Of a stretch of DNA of 64,000 bases, positions 1 to 7,568 are shown in pieces. The notes beneath the pieces are model-generated. The model was not told the DNA's origin. It worked only from the letters and a program-made list of their open reading frames with translations, and made no database searches. Origin of the DNA: Massilia solisilvae (GTDB lineage Bacteria; Pseudomonadota; Gammaproteobacteria; Burkholderiales; Burkholderiaceae_D); contig NZ_JANUGV010000001.1 in assembly GCF_024753215.1 (NCBI RefSeq), forward strand, positions 1,054,001-1,118,000, given 5' to 3'. A program made the translations under genes and the position numbers. The number at the start of each line of letters is the position of its first letter. Position 1 is the stretch's first letter.

Positions 1-320
1 ACACGGTGTGGGGCATGGTCGGGGTGCTGCGCGGGACCGAACGCTGCCAGGAGTTCGCCCTGCCGGCCACGCCCGGGCCAATGGTCTCGACCGGCTCGCA
101 CGCGCTGCCCGCCGGCGCCATCGACCTGGTCTCGCCCATCGTGGGCGACATCCACCGCGTTTCGAACGCGCTGGCGGACGGCGTGTCGGTCAGTATCCAC
201 GTGTATGGCGCCAATATCGGCGCGGTGGCCCGCCATACCTTCGACCTGGCCAGCGGCGAGCGCAAGCGCTTCGTGTCCGGTTACGAGAACGAGACCGTGC
301 CCAACCTGTGGAGGGTGTGA
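1..320 (+). CDS. Cysteine dioxygenase-family thiol dioxygenase, C-terminal part
   Basis: Only about 105 C-terminal codons are present; the frame (codons from base 3) is open to the window edge, so the start lies upstream. The segments TVWGMVGVLRG and DIHRVSNA followed by SIHVYGANIG are characteristic of the cupin-fold cysteine dioxygenase family, non-haem Fe(II) enzymes that oxidise cysteine or 3-mercaptopropionate to a sulfinate. The His of DIHRVSN, about 50 residues into the visible part, would be the third metal ligand; the HxH pair giving the other two should sit at or just beyond the edge. The substrate cannot be decided from this fragment. Confidence 0.75.
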   Translation, partial: TVWGMVGVLRGTERCQEFALPATPGPMVSTGSHALPAGAIDLVSPIVGDIHRVSNALADGVSVSIHVYGANIGAVARHTFDLASGERKRFVSGYENETVPNLWRV

Positions 321-347
321 CGCCGATGTAATGTTGTTGCGTATAAT
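316..347 (+). promoter_or_regulatory. Probable sigma-70 promoter of the NYN-domain gene
   Basis: A perfect -10 hexamer TATAAT lies at 342-347, 41 bp before the ATG at 389, in the short gap after the dioxygenase gene. The only -35 candidate (TGTGAC, 316-321) is weak and has a long 20-bp spacer, so the assignment rests on the -10 and its position. Confidence 0.45.
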
Positions 348-388
348 CGTCGGGTGGCATTTCGCCCAATATTAGAAAACAACAATTT

Positions 389-1798
389 ATGGCTTCATCC
401 TCAGACAACATCAGCATGGCGGTGTTCTGCGACTTCGAGAACGTCGCGCTCGGCGTTCGCGACGCCAACTACGAGAAATTCGACATCAAGCCCGTGCTGG
501 AACGGCTGCTGCTCAAGGGCAGCATCGTCGTCAAGAAGTCGTACTGCGACTGGGAGCGCTACAAGGGCTTCAAGGCCGGCATGCACGAGGCGAACTTCGA
601 GCTGATCGAGATCCCGCACGTGCGCCAGAGCGGCAAGAACTCGGCCGACATCCGCCTGGTGGTCGATGCGCTCGACCTGTGCTACACCAAGTCGCACGTG
701 AATACCTTCGTCATCATCAGCGGCGACTCGGATTTTTCGCCGCTGGTGTCCAAGCTGCGCGAGAACGCCAAGCAGGTGATCGGCGTGGGCGTCAAGCAAT
801 CCACCTCGGACCTGCTGGTGGCCAACTGCGACGAATTCATTTTCTACGACGACCTGGTGCGCGAAAAGCAGCGCGCCGCCGCCAAGCGCGACGAGCGCAA
901 GTCGCAGCCGCAGGCCAAGCGCCCGAGCGACGACCGCCGCAAGGAAGAACTGGATGCGCGCCGCACCCAGGCGCTGGAAATGGTCGTCGAGACCTTCGAC
1001 GCGCTGGTTTCCGAGCGCGGCGACAGCGGCAAGATCTGGGCCTCGCTGCTCAAGGACACGCTCAAGCGCCGCCGTCCGGATTTTTCCGAGACCTACTATG
1101 GTTTCCGTACCTTCGGCAACCTGCTCGAAGAAGCGCAGACGCGCGGGCTGTTCGAATTCGGGCGCGATGAAAAATCCGGCACCTATGTGTACCGCAGCAG
1201 CGCCGCGCCCGCCGCACCGGCCGTCGAGCCGGTCCAGCCGGCGCCGGAACTGGCGGTGGCCGAGAATCCCGACACCAGCGCGTTGCCGGAATCGCAGCCG
1301 GAACCCAAGCCCGAATCGCGCCGCCGCGGCCGTGGCGCTCGCAAGCAGGCCGGGCGCGAAGAGCAGGAAATGATCGCGCGCGCCGACGAAGCGGTGCAGC
1401 ACCAGGTGGCGCTGGCCCAACCGGTCGCAGCACCGGCGCAGGAGCAGGCCCCGTCGGACGCGGCCGAGGCGCTGGGCGAAGCGGAAGGGCTGTCCGAACG
1501 GATCGAGGCGCCGGTCGAGGAAGCCACGCCGGCCCCGGCCAAGGAGCGCCGCCGCGCGACCCGCAAGCCGAAGGCCGCCCCTGCGGCGCAAGCGGAGCCG
1601 GCACCGATCGTGGAGAGCGCGCCTGCAGCGGAGGTCACGGCCGAAGCTGCCGGCCAGGACGAGACGGCGGGCGAGAGCGCCGAGGCAAAGGCCGCGCGCA
1701 AGAAGACTGCGCGCCCGGCCCACAAGGCCCCGGCACGCAAGAGCGCCCCGCGCAGCCGTCGTCCGGCCAAGCCGAAGACGCCGCCGGAAAGCGCGTAA
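389..1798 (+). CDS. NYN-domain (LabA/DUF88-type) putative ribonuclease with OST-HTH/LOTUS domain
   Basis: 469 aa in three parts. Residues 10-155 form a NYN domain (PIN-like fold) with the acidic residues expected of a metal-dependent nuclease site: D15 in VFCDFENV, D87/D93 in SADIRLVVDA, and D113/D115 in ISGDSDFSPL. Residues about 193-268 (from RTQALEMVVETF to GTYVYR) match the OST-HTH/LOTUS RNA-binding fold. Residues 270-469 are a low-complexity Ala/Pro/Glu/Lys/Arg tail ending in several basic AxKxAxRK-type segments, probably disordered. Family knowledge suggests a role in RNA turnover; the target is unknown. It stands alone between the dioxygenase gene and a small secreted protein. Confidence 0.8.
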   Translation: MASSSDNISMAVFCDFENVALGVRDANYEKFDIKPVLERLLLKGSIVVKKSYCDWERYKGFKAGMHEANFELIEIPHVRQSGKNSADIRLVVDALDLCYTKSHVNTFVIISGDSDFSPLVSKLRENAKQVIGVGVKQSTSDLLVANCDEFIFYDDLVREKQRAAAKRDERKSQPQAKRPSDDRRKEELDARRTQALEMVVETFDALVSERGDSGKIWASLLKDTLKRRRPDFSETYYGFRTFGNLLEEAQTRGLFEFGRDEKSGTYVYRSSAAPAAPAVEPVQPAPELAVAENPDTSALPESQPEPKPESRRRGRGARKQAGREEQEMIARADEAVQHQVALAQPVAAPAQEQAPSDAAEALGEAEGLSERIEAPVEEATPAPAKERRRATRKPKAAPAAQAEPAPIVESAPAAEVTAEAAGQDETAGESAEAKAARKKTARPAHKAPARKSAPRSRRPAKPKTPPESA

Positions 1799-1906
1799 GC
1801 CGAACGGCGCGACGCGAGGGCGTCGCTCTGCTATATTGGCCAAACCGCGCGTTTGCGCGCGGTTCCTGGTCGTTGCCGCAGAACCGTTAGTGCCGAGGAA
1901 GCCGCC

Positions 1907-2338
1907 ATGCGCAAGCTCATCGTTTCGCTGATCCTGCTCGCCGCCGCCATCCACGGCGCCCGCGCCGCGCCGCCCGCGCCGGCGCGCAACCACCCGCTGC
2001 TGGGCATCTGGAAGCTCGACCTGCCGGATGTAGGCTGCTCCGAAACCTATCACTTCCGCAGCGACGGCACCTCGCTCGTGACCAGCGCGGAAGAAGTGTC
2101 CGAGAGCGAGTTCAAGGTGCCGGACAAGCCCAGCGCGAAAGGCTTCTACCGGCTGGAAGACCGGATCGTGAAGGACAACGGCAAGAAAGACTGCGCCGGG
2201 CAAATCACCAAGGTTGGCACGCACGCCACCAACTTCATCATCTTCCACCCGTCCGGGGTGCTGTTCCTGATGTGCGCGGACGAGTCGATGCGGGCGTGCA
2301 TCGGGCCGTTCGAGCGGGTGATGGGGCAGGAGACCTGA
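1907..2338 (+). CDS. Small secreted protein of unknown function
   Basis: 143 aa. The ATG at 1907 is chosen because it opens directly into a signal peptide (MRKLIVSLILLAAAIHGARA), whereas an earlier in-frame start would place 18 polar residues in front of it. The mature part begins NHPLLGIWKLDLPDVGCSETY and has four cysteines (CSETY, DCAG, MCAD, ACIG), suggesting two disulfides and a small lipocalin-like beta fold. No family was recognised. The gap before it holds a TATATT -10-like box (1833-1838) and a 9-bp perfect hairpin with a TTTG loop (1843-1864) but no U-tract. Confidence 0.7.
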   Translation: MRKLIVSLILLAAAIHGARAAPPAPARNHPLLGIWKLDLPDVGCSETYHFRSDGTSLVTSAEEVSESEFKVPDKPSAKGFYRLEDRIVKDNGKKDCAGQITKVGTHATNFIIFHPSGVLFLMCADESMRACIGPFERVMGQET

Positions 2339-2350
2339 GCCAACCGTTAC

Positions 2351-2476
2351 CCTCAACCCGTCGTCGCGGCGAAAGCCGGGACCCATGCTGAGTGTCCGGA
2401 CCGGCGGCCATGGGAAACGCCGCGCAGTTGCAAGCGGGTTATGGGTTCCGGCTTTCGCCGGAACGACGGGTTCAGG
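2351..2476. repeat. Intergenic long inverted repeat, family A copy 1
   Basis: The left arm (2351-2386) and right arm (2441-2476) are 36 bp each and reverse-complementary with four mismatches. The arm carries the core CGGCGAAAGCCGG followed by ACCCAT, and a 54-bp loop starts GCTGAG. The same architecture (CGTCGT, GC-rich core, GGGACCCATGCTGAG) recurs at 15421 and 47267, and a loopless version lies at 54705. There is no U-tract, so it is not a simple terminator. Confidence 0.8.
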
Positions 2477-2589
2477 CTAACAATGGCGCATGCGCCGCTG
2501 CCGCATACATACACCCGCTTCCTCTTCGATTGGCCGCAACCATTGCTTCCGTGTATATTGCTGGGCGATCAACCTAGCAACGGAAACTT

Positions 2590-4059
2590 ATGTCCCCGGC
2601 ACTCCTTTTCTGCATCCTGATCGGCTATTTCGGGCTCCTGATGGCGGTCGCATGGGCCACCGGCCGCAACGCCAACAACGACAGCTTCTTCATCGGTAAC
2701 AAGAGCAGCAACTGGATGCTGGTCGCGTTCGGCATGGTCGGCACCACGCTGTCCGGCGCCACCTTCATCAGCGTGCCGGGCGCGGTGGGCAGCGACGGCT
2801 TCGGCTACGGCCAGATCCTGATCGGCTACGTGATCGGCTACATTGCGGTCGCCTACATCCTGCTGCCGCTGTACTACCGCCTCAAGCTCACTTCGATCTA
2901 CCACTACCTCGACGTGCGCCTGGGCCGCCGCGCCTACCAGAGCGGCGCCGGCTTCTTCATCCTGTCGCGCCTGCTGGGCGCCACGGCCCGGCTCTACCTG
3001 GTGGTCAATATTCTGCAGGCGATTATTCTCGACAGCCTGGGCGTGCCGTTCTGGCTGACGACCTTTGTGGTGCTGGGCATGATCCTGATGTACACCTACC
3101 AGGGCGGCGTGAAGACCATCGTGTGGACCGACACCCTGCAGACCACCTGCATGCTGGCCGGCCTGTTCTTCTGCGTTGGCTTCATGCTGAGCGAACTCGA
3201 CCTTTCGATTCCCGAGAGCCTGGCGCGCATGCACGAACAGGGCCTGTCGCGCGTGTTCACTTTCGATGCCGACAGCCCCAACTTCTGGCTCAAGCAGATC
3301 GTGGCCGGCGCCTTCATCGTGGTCACGATGACCGGCATGGATCAGGAAATGATGCAAAAGACGATCTCGGTGAAGACCGTCGGCGACTCGCAGAAGAACC
3401 TGCTGAGCCTGACCGCCGTGCTGGTGGTCGTGCTGTCGGCCTTCCTGTTCCTGGGCGGGCTGTTGTACCTGTACGCCCCGATCGTCGGCGTCACCGCCAC
3501 CGGCGACAAGATCTTCCCGGCCGTGGTGATGGGCCATTTGCCGGCCACGGTCCAGATCATCTTTCTGGTGGCGCTGATCTCGGCGCTGTTCCCGAGCGCC
3601 GACGGCGCGATCACCGCGCTCACCTCCACCTTCTGCATCGACATCCTGGGCATCCAGCGTCGCAACGACCTGTCGGAAGCGGCCAAGGTGCGCCTGCGCC
3701 GCCACGTGCACCTGGGCTTTGCGTTCCTGTTCCTGGCGCTGGTGCTGGTGTTCAAGTGGGCGGACAATCCGAGCATGATCGGCGTGATCCTGAAACTGGC
3801 CAGCTACACCTACGGCCCGCTGCTGGGCCTGTTTGCGTTCGGCATGCTGACCCGCCGCACCCTGAACGATCGGCTGGTGCCGTTTGTCACGATCGGCGCA
3901 CCGATTCTTTGCGGGCTTCTTGAGGCGAATCAGAAGTATCTGCTTGGAAACTACCGTCTCGGGCTTGAACTGCTCATCGTAAATGGCATATTGGTGTTTG
4001 CTGGTCTGTTTGCCATTTCCCAGCGTGAAAAAGCCGGACCCGCAGCCGTCACCGCTTAA
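2590..4059 (+). CDS. Sodium:solute symporter (SSS family)
   Basis: 489 aa and strongly hydrophobic throughout, with about 13 predicted membrane helices. The N-terminal region ATGRNANNDSFFIGNKSSNWMLVAFGMVGTTLSGATFISVPG is the usual first part of SSS-family Na+/solute symporters (the PutP/SGLT fold), and the GARLY- and DQEMMQKTIS-type segments are also typical. Substrate is not predictable; family members move sugars, proline, pantothenate, acetate or nucleosides. The gene ends 31 bp before sppA on the same strand, so the two may share a transcript. An alternative name would be a proline/pantothenate-type permease, but nothing singles one out. Confidence 0.85.
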   Translation: MSPALLFCILIGYFGLLMAVAWATGRNANNDSFFIGNKSSNWMLVAFGMVGTTLSGATFISVPGAVGSDGFGYGQILIGYVIGYIAVAYILLPLYYRLKLTSIYHYLDVRLGRRAYQSGAGFFILSRLLGATARLYLVVNILQAIILDSLGVPFWLTTFVVLGMILMYTYQGGVKTIVWTDTLQTTCMLAGLFFCVGFMLSELDLSIPESLARMHEQGLSRVFTFDADSPNFWLKQIVAGAFIVVTMTGMDQEMMQKTISVKTVGDSQKNLLSLTAVLVVVLSAFLFLGGLLYLYAPIVGVTATGDKIFPAVVMGHLPATVQIIFLVALISALFPSADGAITALTSTFCIDILGIQRRNDLSEAAKVRLRRHVHLGFAFLFLALVLVFKWADNPSMIGVILKLASYTYGPLLGLFAFGMLTRRTLNDRLVPFVTIGAPILCGLLEANQKYLLGNYRLGLELLIVNGILVFAGLFAISQREKAGPAAVTA

Positions 4060-4090
4060 CTTCCCGCCAACTTTTTTTGCCGGAGTTCCG

Positions 4091-5959
4091 ATGTCCTTCA
4101 AGCCTTTTTCGATGTTGCGCCGGGGTGTAGGCGCGCTGTGGCGCGGCATTGACGCCACCCGCCGCGTGCTGCTCAACCTGTTTTTCCTGATCGTGCTGAT
4201 CGCCTTCCTGTGGGCCTTGTTCGGCGGCGGCGCGCGGCCGCTGGCGCCGAAGACCGCGCTGGTGCTCGAGCTCAAGGGCCAGCTGGTGGAAGAGCACAGC
4301 GGCAGCGTGGCCCAGAGCCTGGCCGAGGGCCTGGGCGGCGAGGTGCGCAAGACGGTGCAGCTGCGCGACCTGCTGACCGTGCTCGATGCCGCCGCCAAGG
4401 ACCCGAACATCAGCAGCGTGCTGGTGTCGCTGGACCAGCTGGACATCAGCGGCATGGCCTCGATGCACGAGTTCGGCGCCGCGCTGGACCGCGTGAAGGC
4501 GGCCGGCAAGCCGGTGGTGGCGTGGGGCGGCAGCTACGACCAGAAGCGCTACCTGGTCGCATCGCACGCCAACGAGGTGTATGTGCACCCGATGGGCATG
4601 GTGCTGATCCAGGGCTTCGGCCACTACCGCAACTACTACCGCGACGCGCTCGACAAGCTGGGCGTGACGGTCAACCTGATGAAGGTGGGCACCTACAAGA
4701 GTTTTGCCGAGCCGTTCATCGGCAACGGCCCGTCGCAGGCGGCGGTGGAGGCGGACACCTACCTGTACAACGGCCTGTGGGGCAGCTACACGGCCGAGGT
4801 GGAGAAGAACCGCAAGCTCGCCGCCGGCACGCTCAACGCCGACATCGAGCAGCTGCCACAGAAGATGGCGGCGGCCGGCGGGGACGCGGCCAAGGTGGCG
4901 CTGGCCGCCGGGCTGGTGGACGGCATCAAGAACAAGGACGAGGTGCGCGCGCTGCTGGTCAAGCGTGGCGCCTACGACGAGCGCATCAAGAGCTTCCGCC
5001 AGGTGTCGTTCGACGACTATCTGGCGCGCCATCCGCAAAAGCTGCTGGGCGACGCGGTCGGCGTGGTGGTGGCCGAGGGCGATATCACCGAAGGCACCAG
5101 CGCGCCGGGCACGGTGGGCGGCATCTCCACCGCCAACCTGATCCGCAAGGCGCGCGAGGACGACCAGGTCAAGGCGGTGGTGCTGCGCGTGAATTCGCCG
5201 GGCGGCAGCGCCTACGGCTCCGAGCTGATCCGGCGCGAGCTGGAGCTCACGCGCGCCGCCGGCAAGCCGGTGGTGGTGTCGATGGGCGACGTGGCGGCCT
5301 CGGGCGGCTACTGGGTGTCGATGGCGTCGGACGAGGTGATTGCCGACCCCGGCACGATCACCGGCTCGATCGGCGTGTTTGCGATCATCCCGACCGCCGA
5401 CAAGGTGGGCGACAAGCTCGGCATCCATACGGCCGGCGTGACCACCACCTGGCTGGCCGACCCCTACAACCCGCTGCGCCCGCTCGATCCGCGCTTTGGC
5501 CAGCTGGTGCAGTCGAGCATCAACCACATCTACAGCGAGTTCACCGGCAAGGCCGCGCTGGCGCGCAAGACCACCGCCGCCAAGATCGACGAGGTCGGCC
5601 AGGGCCGCGTGTGGACCGGCGTGCAGGCCAAAGAGCGCGGGCTGGTCGATACCCTGGGCAGCTACCAGGATGCGCTCAAGTCGGCCGCGCGCCGCGCCAA
5701 GCTGGGCGAGGATTTCCGCGTGGCGTATGTCGAGCGGCCGGTGTCGCCGTTCGAACGCTTCCTGCAGAAGGTGGGCGTATCGTCGGACCAATTTATCAAG
5801 GTGCAGGTGAAGCTTGGCCTGCTGCCGGAAGGGCTGGAATCGGCGCTGCCGGCGGCCGCGTCCAGCGGCGTGATGAAGGACCTGGGCTGGCTGGCCGGCG
5901 TGGCCGATGGCAGGAAGCCGTTCTCGGCGGTAACGCACTGCCTGTGCCAGGTGCCGTGA
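4091..5959 (+). CDS. sppA: Signal peptide peptidase SppA, 67K type
   Basis: 622 aa, matching the long SppA form of E. coli (618 aa), which degrades signal peptides left in the inner membrane. One N-terminal membrane segment (about residues 25-45) is followed by two tandem S49 domains. The catalytic lysine is K203 in GTYKSFAEPF (first domain) and the nucleophile is S404 in DVAASGGYW (second domain), the two-domain Ser/Lys dyad of the family. The ATG at 4091 is preferred over an earlier in-frame start because GGAG precedes it and the protein then begins with a typical cytoplasmic tail before the helix. A terminator follows. Confidence 0.93.
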   Translation: MSFKPFSMLRRGVGALWRGIDATRRVLLNLFFLIVLIAFLWALFGGGARPLAPKTALVLELKGQLVEEHSGSVAQSLAEGLGGEVRKTVQLRDLLTVLDAAAKDPNISSVLVSLDQLDISGMASMHEFGAALDRVKAAGKPVVAWGGSYDQKRYLVASHANEVYVHPMGMVLIQGFGHYRNYYRDALDKLGVTVNLMKVGTYKSFAEPFIGNGPSQAAVEADTYLYNGLWGSYTAEVEKNRKLAAGTLNADIEQLPQKMAAAGGDAAKVALAAGLVDGIKNKDEVRALLVKRGAYDERIKSFRQVSFDDYLARHPQKLLGDAVGVVVAEGDITEGTSAPGTVGGISTANLIRKAREDDQVKAVVLRVNSPGGSAYGSELIRRELELTRAAGKPVVVSMGDVAASGGYWVSMASDEVIADPGTITGSIGVFAIIPTADKVGDKLGIHTAGVTTTWLADPYNPLRPLDPRFGQLVQSSINHIYSEFTGKAALARKTTAAKIDEVGQGRVWTGVQAKERGLVDTLGSYQDALKSAARRAKLGEDFRVAYVERPVSPFERFLQKVGVSSDQFIKVQVKLGLLPEGLESALPAAASSGVMKDLGWLAGVADGRKPFSAVTHCLCQVP

Positions 5960-6013
5960 ATGTAGCGAGTTTGTAACGGCAAGTAGCGCTGATACATTCA
6001 GCAGGGCCCCAAG

Positions 6014-6044
6014 GGCGCGGCACCCAGCCGCGCCTTTTTTCTTT
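6014..6044 (+). terminator. Rho-independent terminator after sppA
   Basis: The stem GGCGCGGC/GCCGCGCC (6014-6021 and 6027-6034, loop ACCCA) is followed by TTTTTTCTTTT. It closes the symporter-sppA unit and insulates the efflux operon. Confidence 0.9.
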
Positions 6045-6161
6045 TCTGAACAGGAAACGGAAGGGCTCGCGCTATGTACGATGCGAAACATATCGTCGTG
6101 GGTCTCCGTGCTAAAGTCAGTCGGTCAACAGCTTCGCGCTCCCGCCCGGGAGCAGAACAGG

Positions 6162-7556
6162 ATGAGCATGGATTCGACCGTCACCCCCGACAAACCCGCC
6201 ACCACCACGCCCCGCACCCGCCGCTCGCGCGTGATCGGCGCCATCATCGCCGTGCTGGCCATGATCGGCCTGGCGGCGCTGGCCTGGCACCTGACGCACC
6301 AGGCGCCGGCGGCCGGGGCGGGGCCGGGCACGGGCGGCGGCCGGGCGGCCGGAGGCGCCCCGGGCGCACGCGCTGGCGGCGGGCCGGGAGGGCGCGGCAT
6401 GCCGGCGACCACCGTGGGGTTGGCCACGGCCGAACGCACGGACATTCCGGTGTACCTCGACGCTTTGGGCACGGTGACGGCCACCGCCACAGCCACCGTG
6501 CGCGCGCAGGTGGCGGGCGTGCTCCAGAAGATCAACTTCACCGAGGGCCAGCTGGTGCGGCAGGGACAGGTGCTGGCCACCATCGACCCGCGCTCGTTCC
6601 AGATCTCGCTGCAGCAGGCCACCGGCCAGCGCATGCGCGACGAGGCCCAGCTCGAGAGCGCGCGCGTGACGCTGTCGCGCTACCGCACGCTGCTGGAACA
6701 GGATTCGATCGCGCGCCAGGACGTGGACACGCAGGCGGCGCTGGTCAAGCAGCTGGAGGGCACGGTCACGGCCGACCGCGCGGCCGAGAACATGGCCAAG
6801 CTCAATCTCGGCTACACCGAGGTGAAGGCGCCGATCGCCGGGCGCGTGGGCCTGCGCACCGTGGACGTGGGCAACCTGGTAAGCACGGGCGACGCCAACG
6901 GCGTGGCCGTCATCACCCAGCTCACGCCGATCGACGTGCAGTTTTCGGTGCCGCAGGACCAGCTGCAGGAGCTGCAGGCGCGCATGCGCGAAGGCGCGCG
7001 CCTGCCCGCCACGGCGCTGGACCGTACCCGTACCCAGACGCTGGCGCAGGGGCGCTTCATGGCGCTGGACAACCAGGTCGACGTGCAGACCGGCACCGTG
7101 CGCGCCAAGGCGCGCTTCGAGAACGCGGACAGCAAGCTGTTCCCCAGCCAGTTCGTCAACCTGCGGCTGCAGGTGCGCACCATCGGCAACGCGGTGGTGG
7201 TGCCGGTGACGGCGCTGCGCCACGGGGCGGACGGCGATTTCGTGTATGTACTCAATGCGGCCGAACGCACCGTCGCGCTGCGTCCGGTCACGCGTGGCGA
7301 ATCGACCGTGGACAAGGTGGAGATCCGTAGCGGGCTGCAGGCCGGCGAGCAGGTGATCACCGAGGGCGCGGACCGCCTCAAGGACGGCGCCAGGGTGGTG
7401 CTGCCGGGCGACCGGCCGGCCATGGGCGGCGCCGGCGGCGGGCGCGGCGGGCGGCGTGGCCAGGCAGGACAGGGCGCCGATTCGCAGGCGCCTGGCGCCG
7501 GTGGACCTGGCGCCGCCAATCCGGGCCGGCAGCGCCGCGACAGTGCGCAGCAGTGA
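6162..7556 (+). CDS. mdtA: RND efflux periplasmic adaptor subunit, MdtA type
   Basis: 464 aa membrane-fusion protein. The ATG at 6162 has GGGAG 9 bp upstream; an earlier in-frame start adds 27 unlikely residues. One N-terminal membrane anchor (RVIGAIIAVLAMIGLAALAW) is followed by a Gly/Ala-rich linker (about 45-75), then a barrel-sandwich/lipoyl half motif (GTVTATATATVRAQVAGVL), an alpha-helical hairpin, the returning lipoyl half (YTEVKAPIAGRVG) and beta-barrel and membrane-proximal domains. The C-terminal 45 residues are again Gly/Arg-rich. It bridges the MdtB/MdtC pump and the outer-membrane channel and is the first gene of the four-gene operon. Confidence 0.92.
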   Translation: MSMDSTVTPDKPATTTPRTRRSRVIGAIIAVLAMIGLAALAWHLTHQAPAAGAGPGTGGGRAAGGAPGARAGGGPGGRGMPATTVGLATAERTDIPVYLDALGTVTATATATVRAQVAGVLQKINFTEGQLVRQGQVLATIDPRSFQISLQQATGQRMRDEAQLESARVTLSRYRTLLEQDSIARQDVDTQAALVKQLEGTVTADRAAENMAKLNLGYTEVKAPIAGRVGLRTVDVGNLVSTGDANGVAVITQLTPIDVQFSVPQDQLQELQARMREGARLPATALDRTRTQTLAQGRFMALDNQVDVQTGTVRAKARFENADSKLFPSQFVNLRLQVRTIGNAVVVPVTALRHGADGDFVYVLNAAERTVALRPVTRGESTVDKVEIRSGLQAGEQVITEGADRLKDGARVVLPGDRPAMGGAGGGRGGRRGQAGQGADSQAPGAGGPGAANPGRQRRDSAQQ

Positions 7557-7568
7557 GCGGGCCGTAGC

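Noticed and set aside
1843-1864. Perfect 9-bp hairpin with TTTG loop as terminator of the NYN gene
   Set aside because: No T-run after the stem and it lies just after a -10-like box, so it could equally be a 5' leader structure; left unassigned.
401-2386. Long minus-strand open frame opposite the NYN gene
   Set aside because: Arg/Gly/Leu-rich shadow of a GC-rich coding region; no start context or family match.
2392-2577. Short open frame in the gap before the symporter
   Set aside because: It overlaps the right arm of a repeat and has no ribosome-binding site or recognisable sequence.
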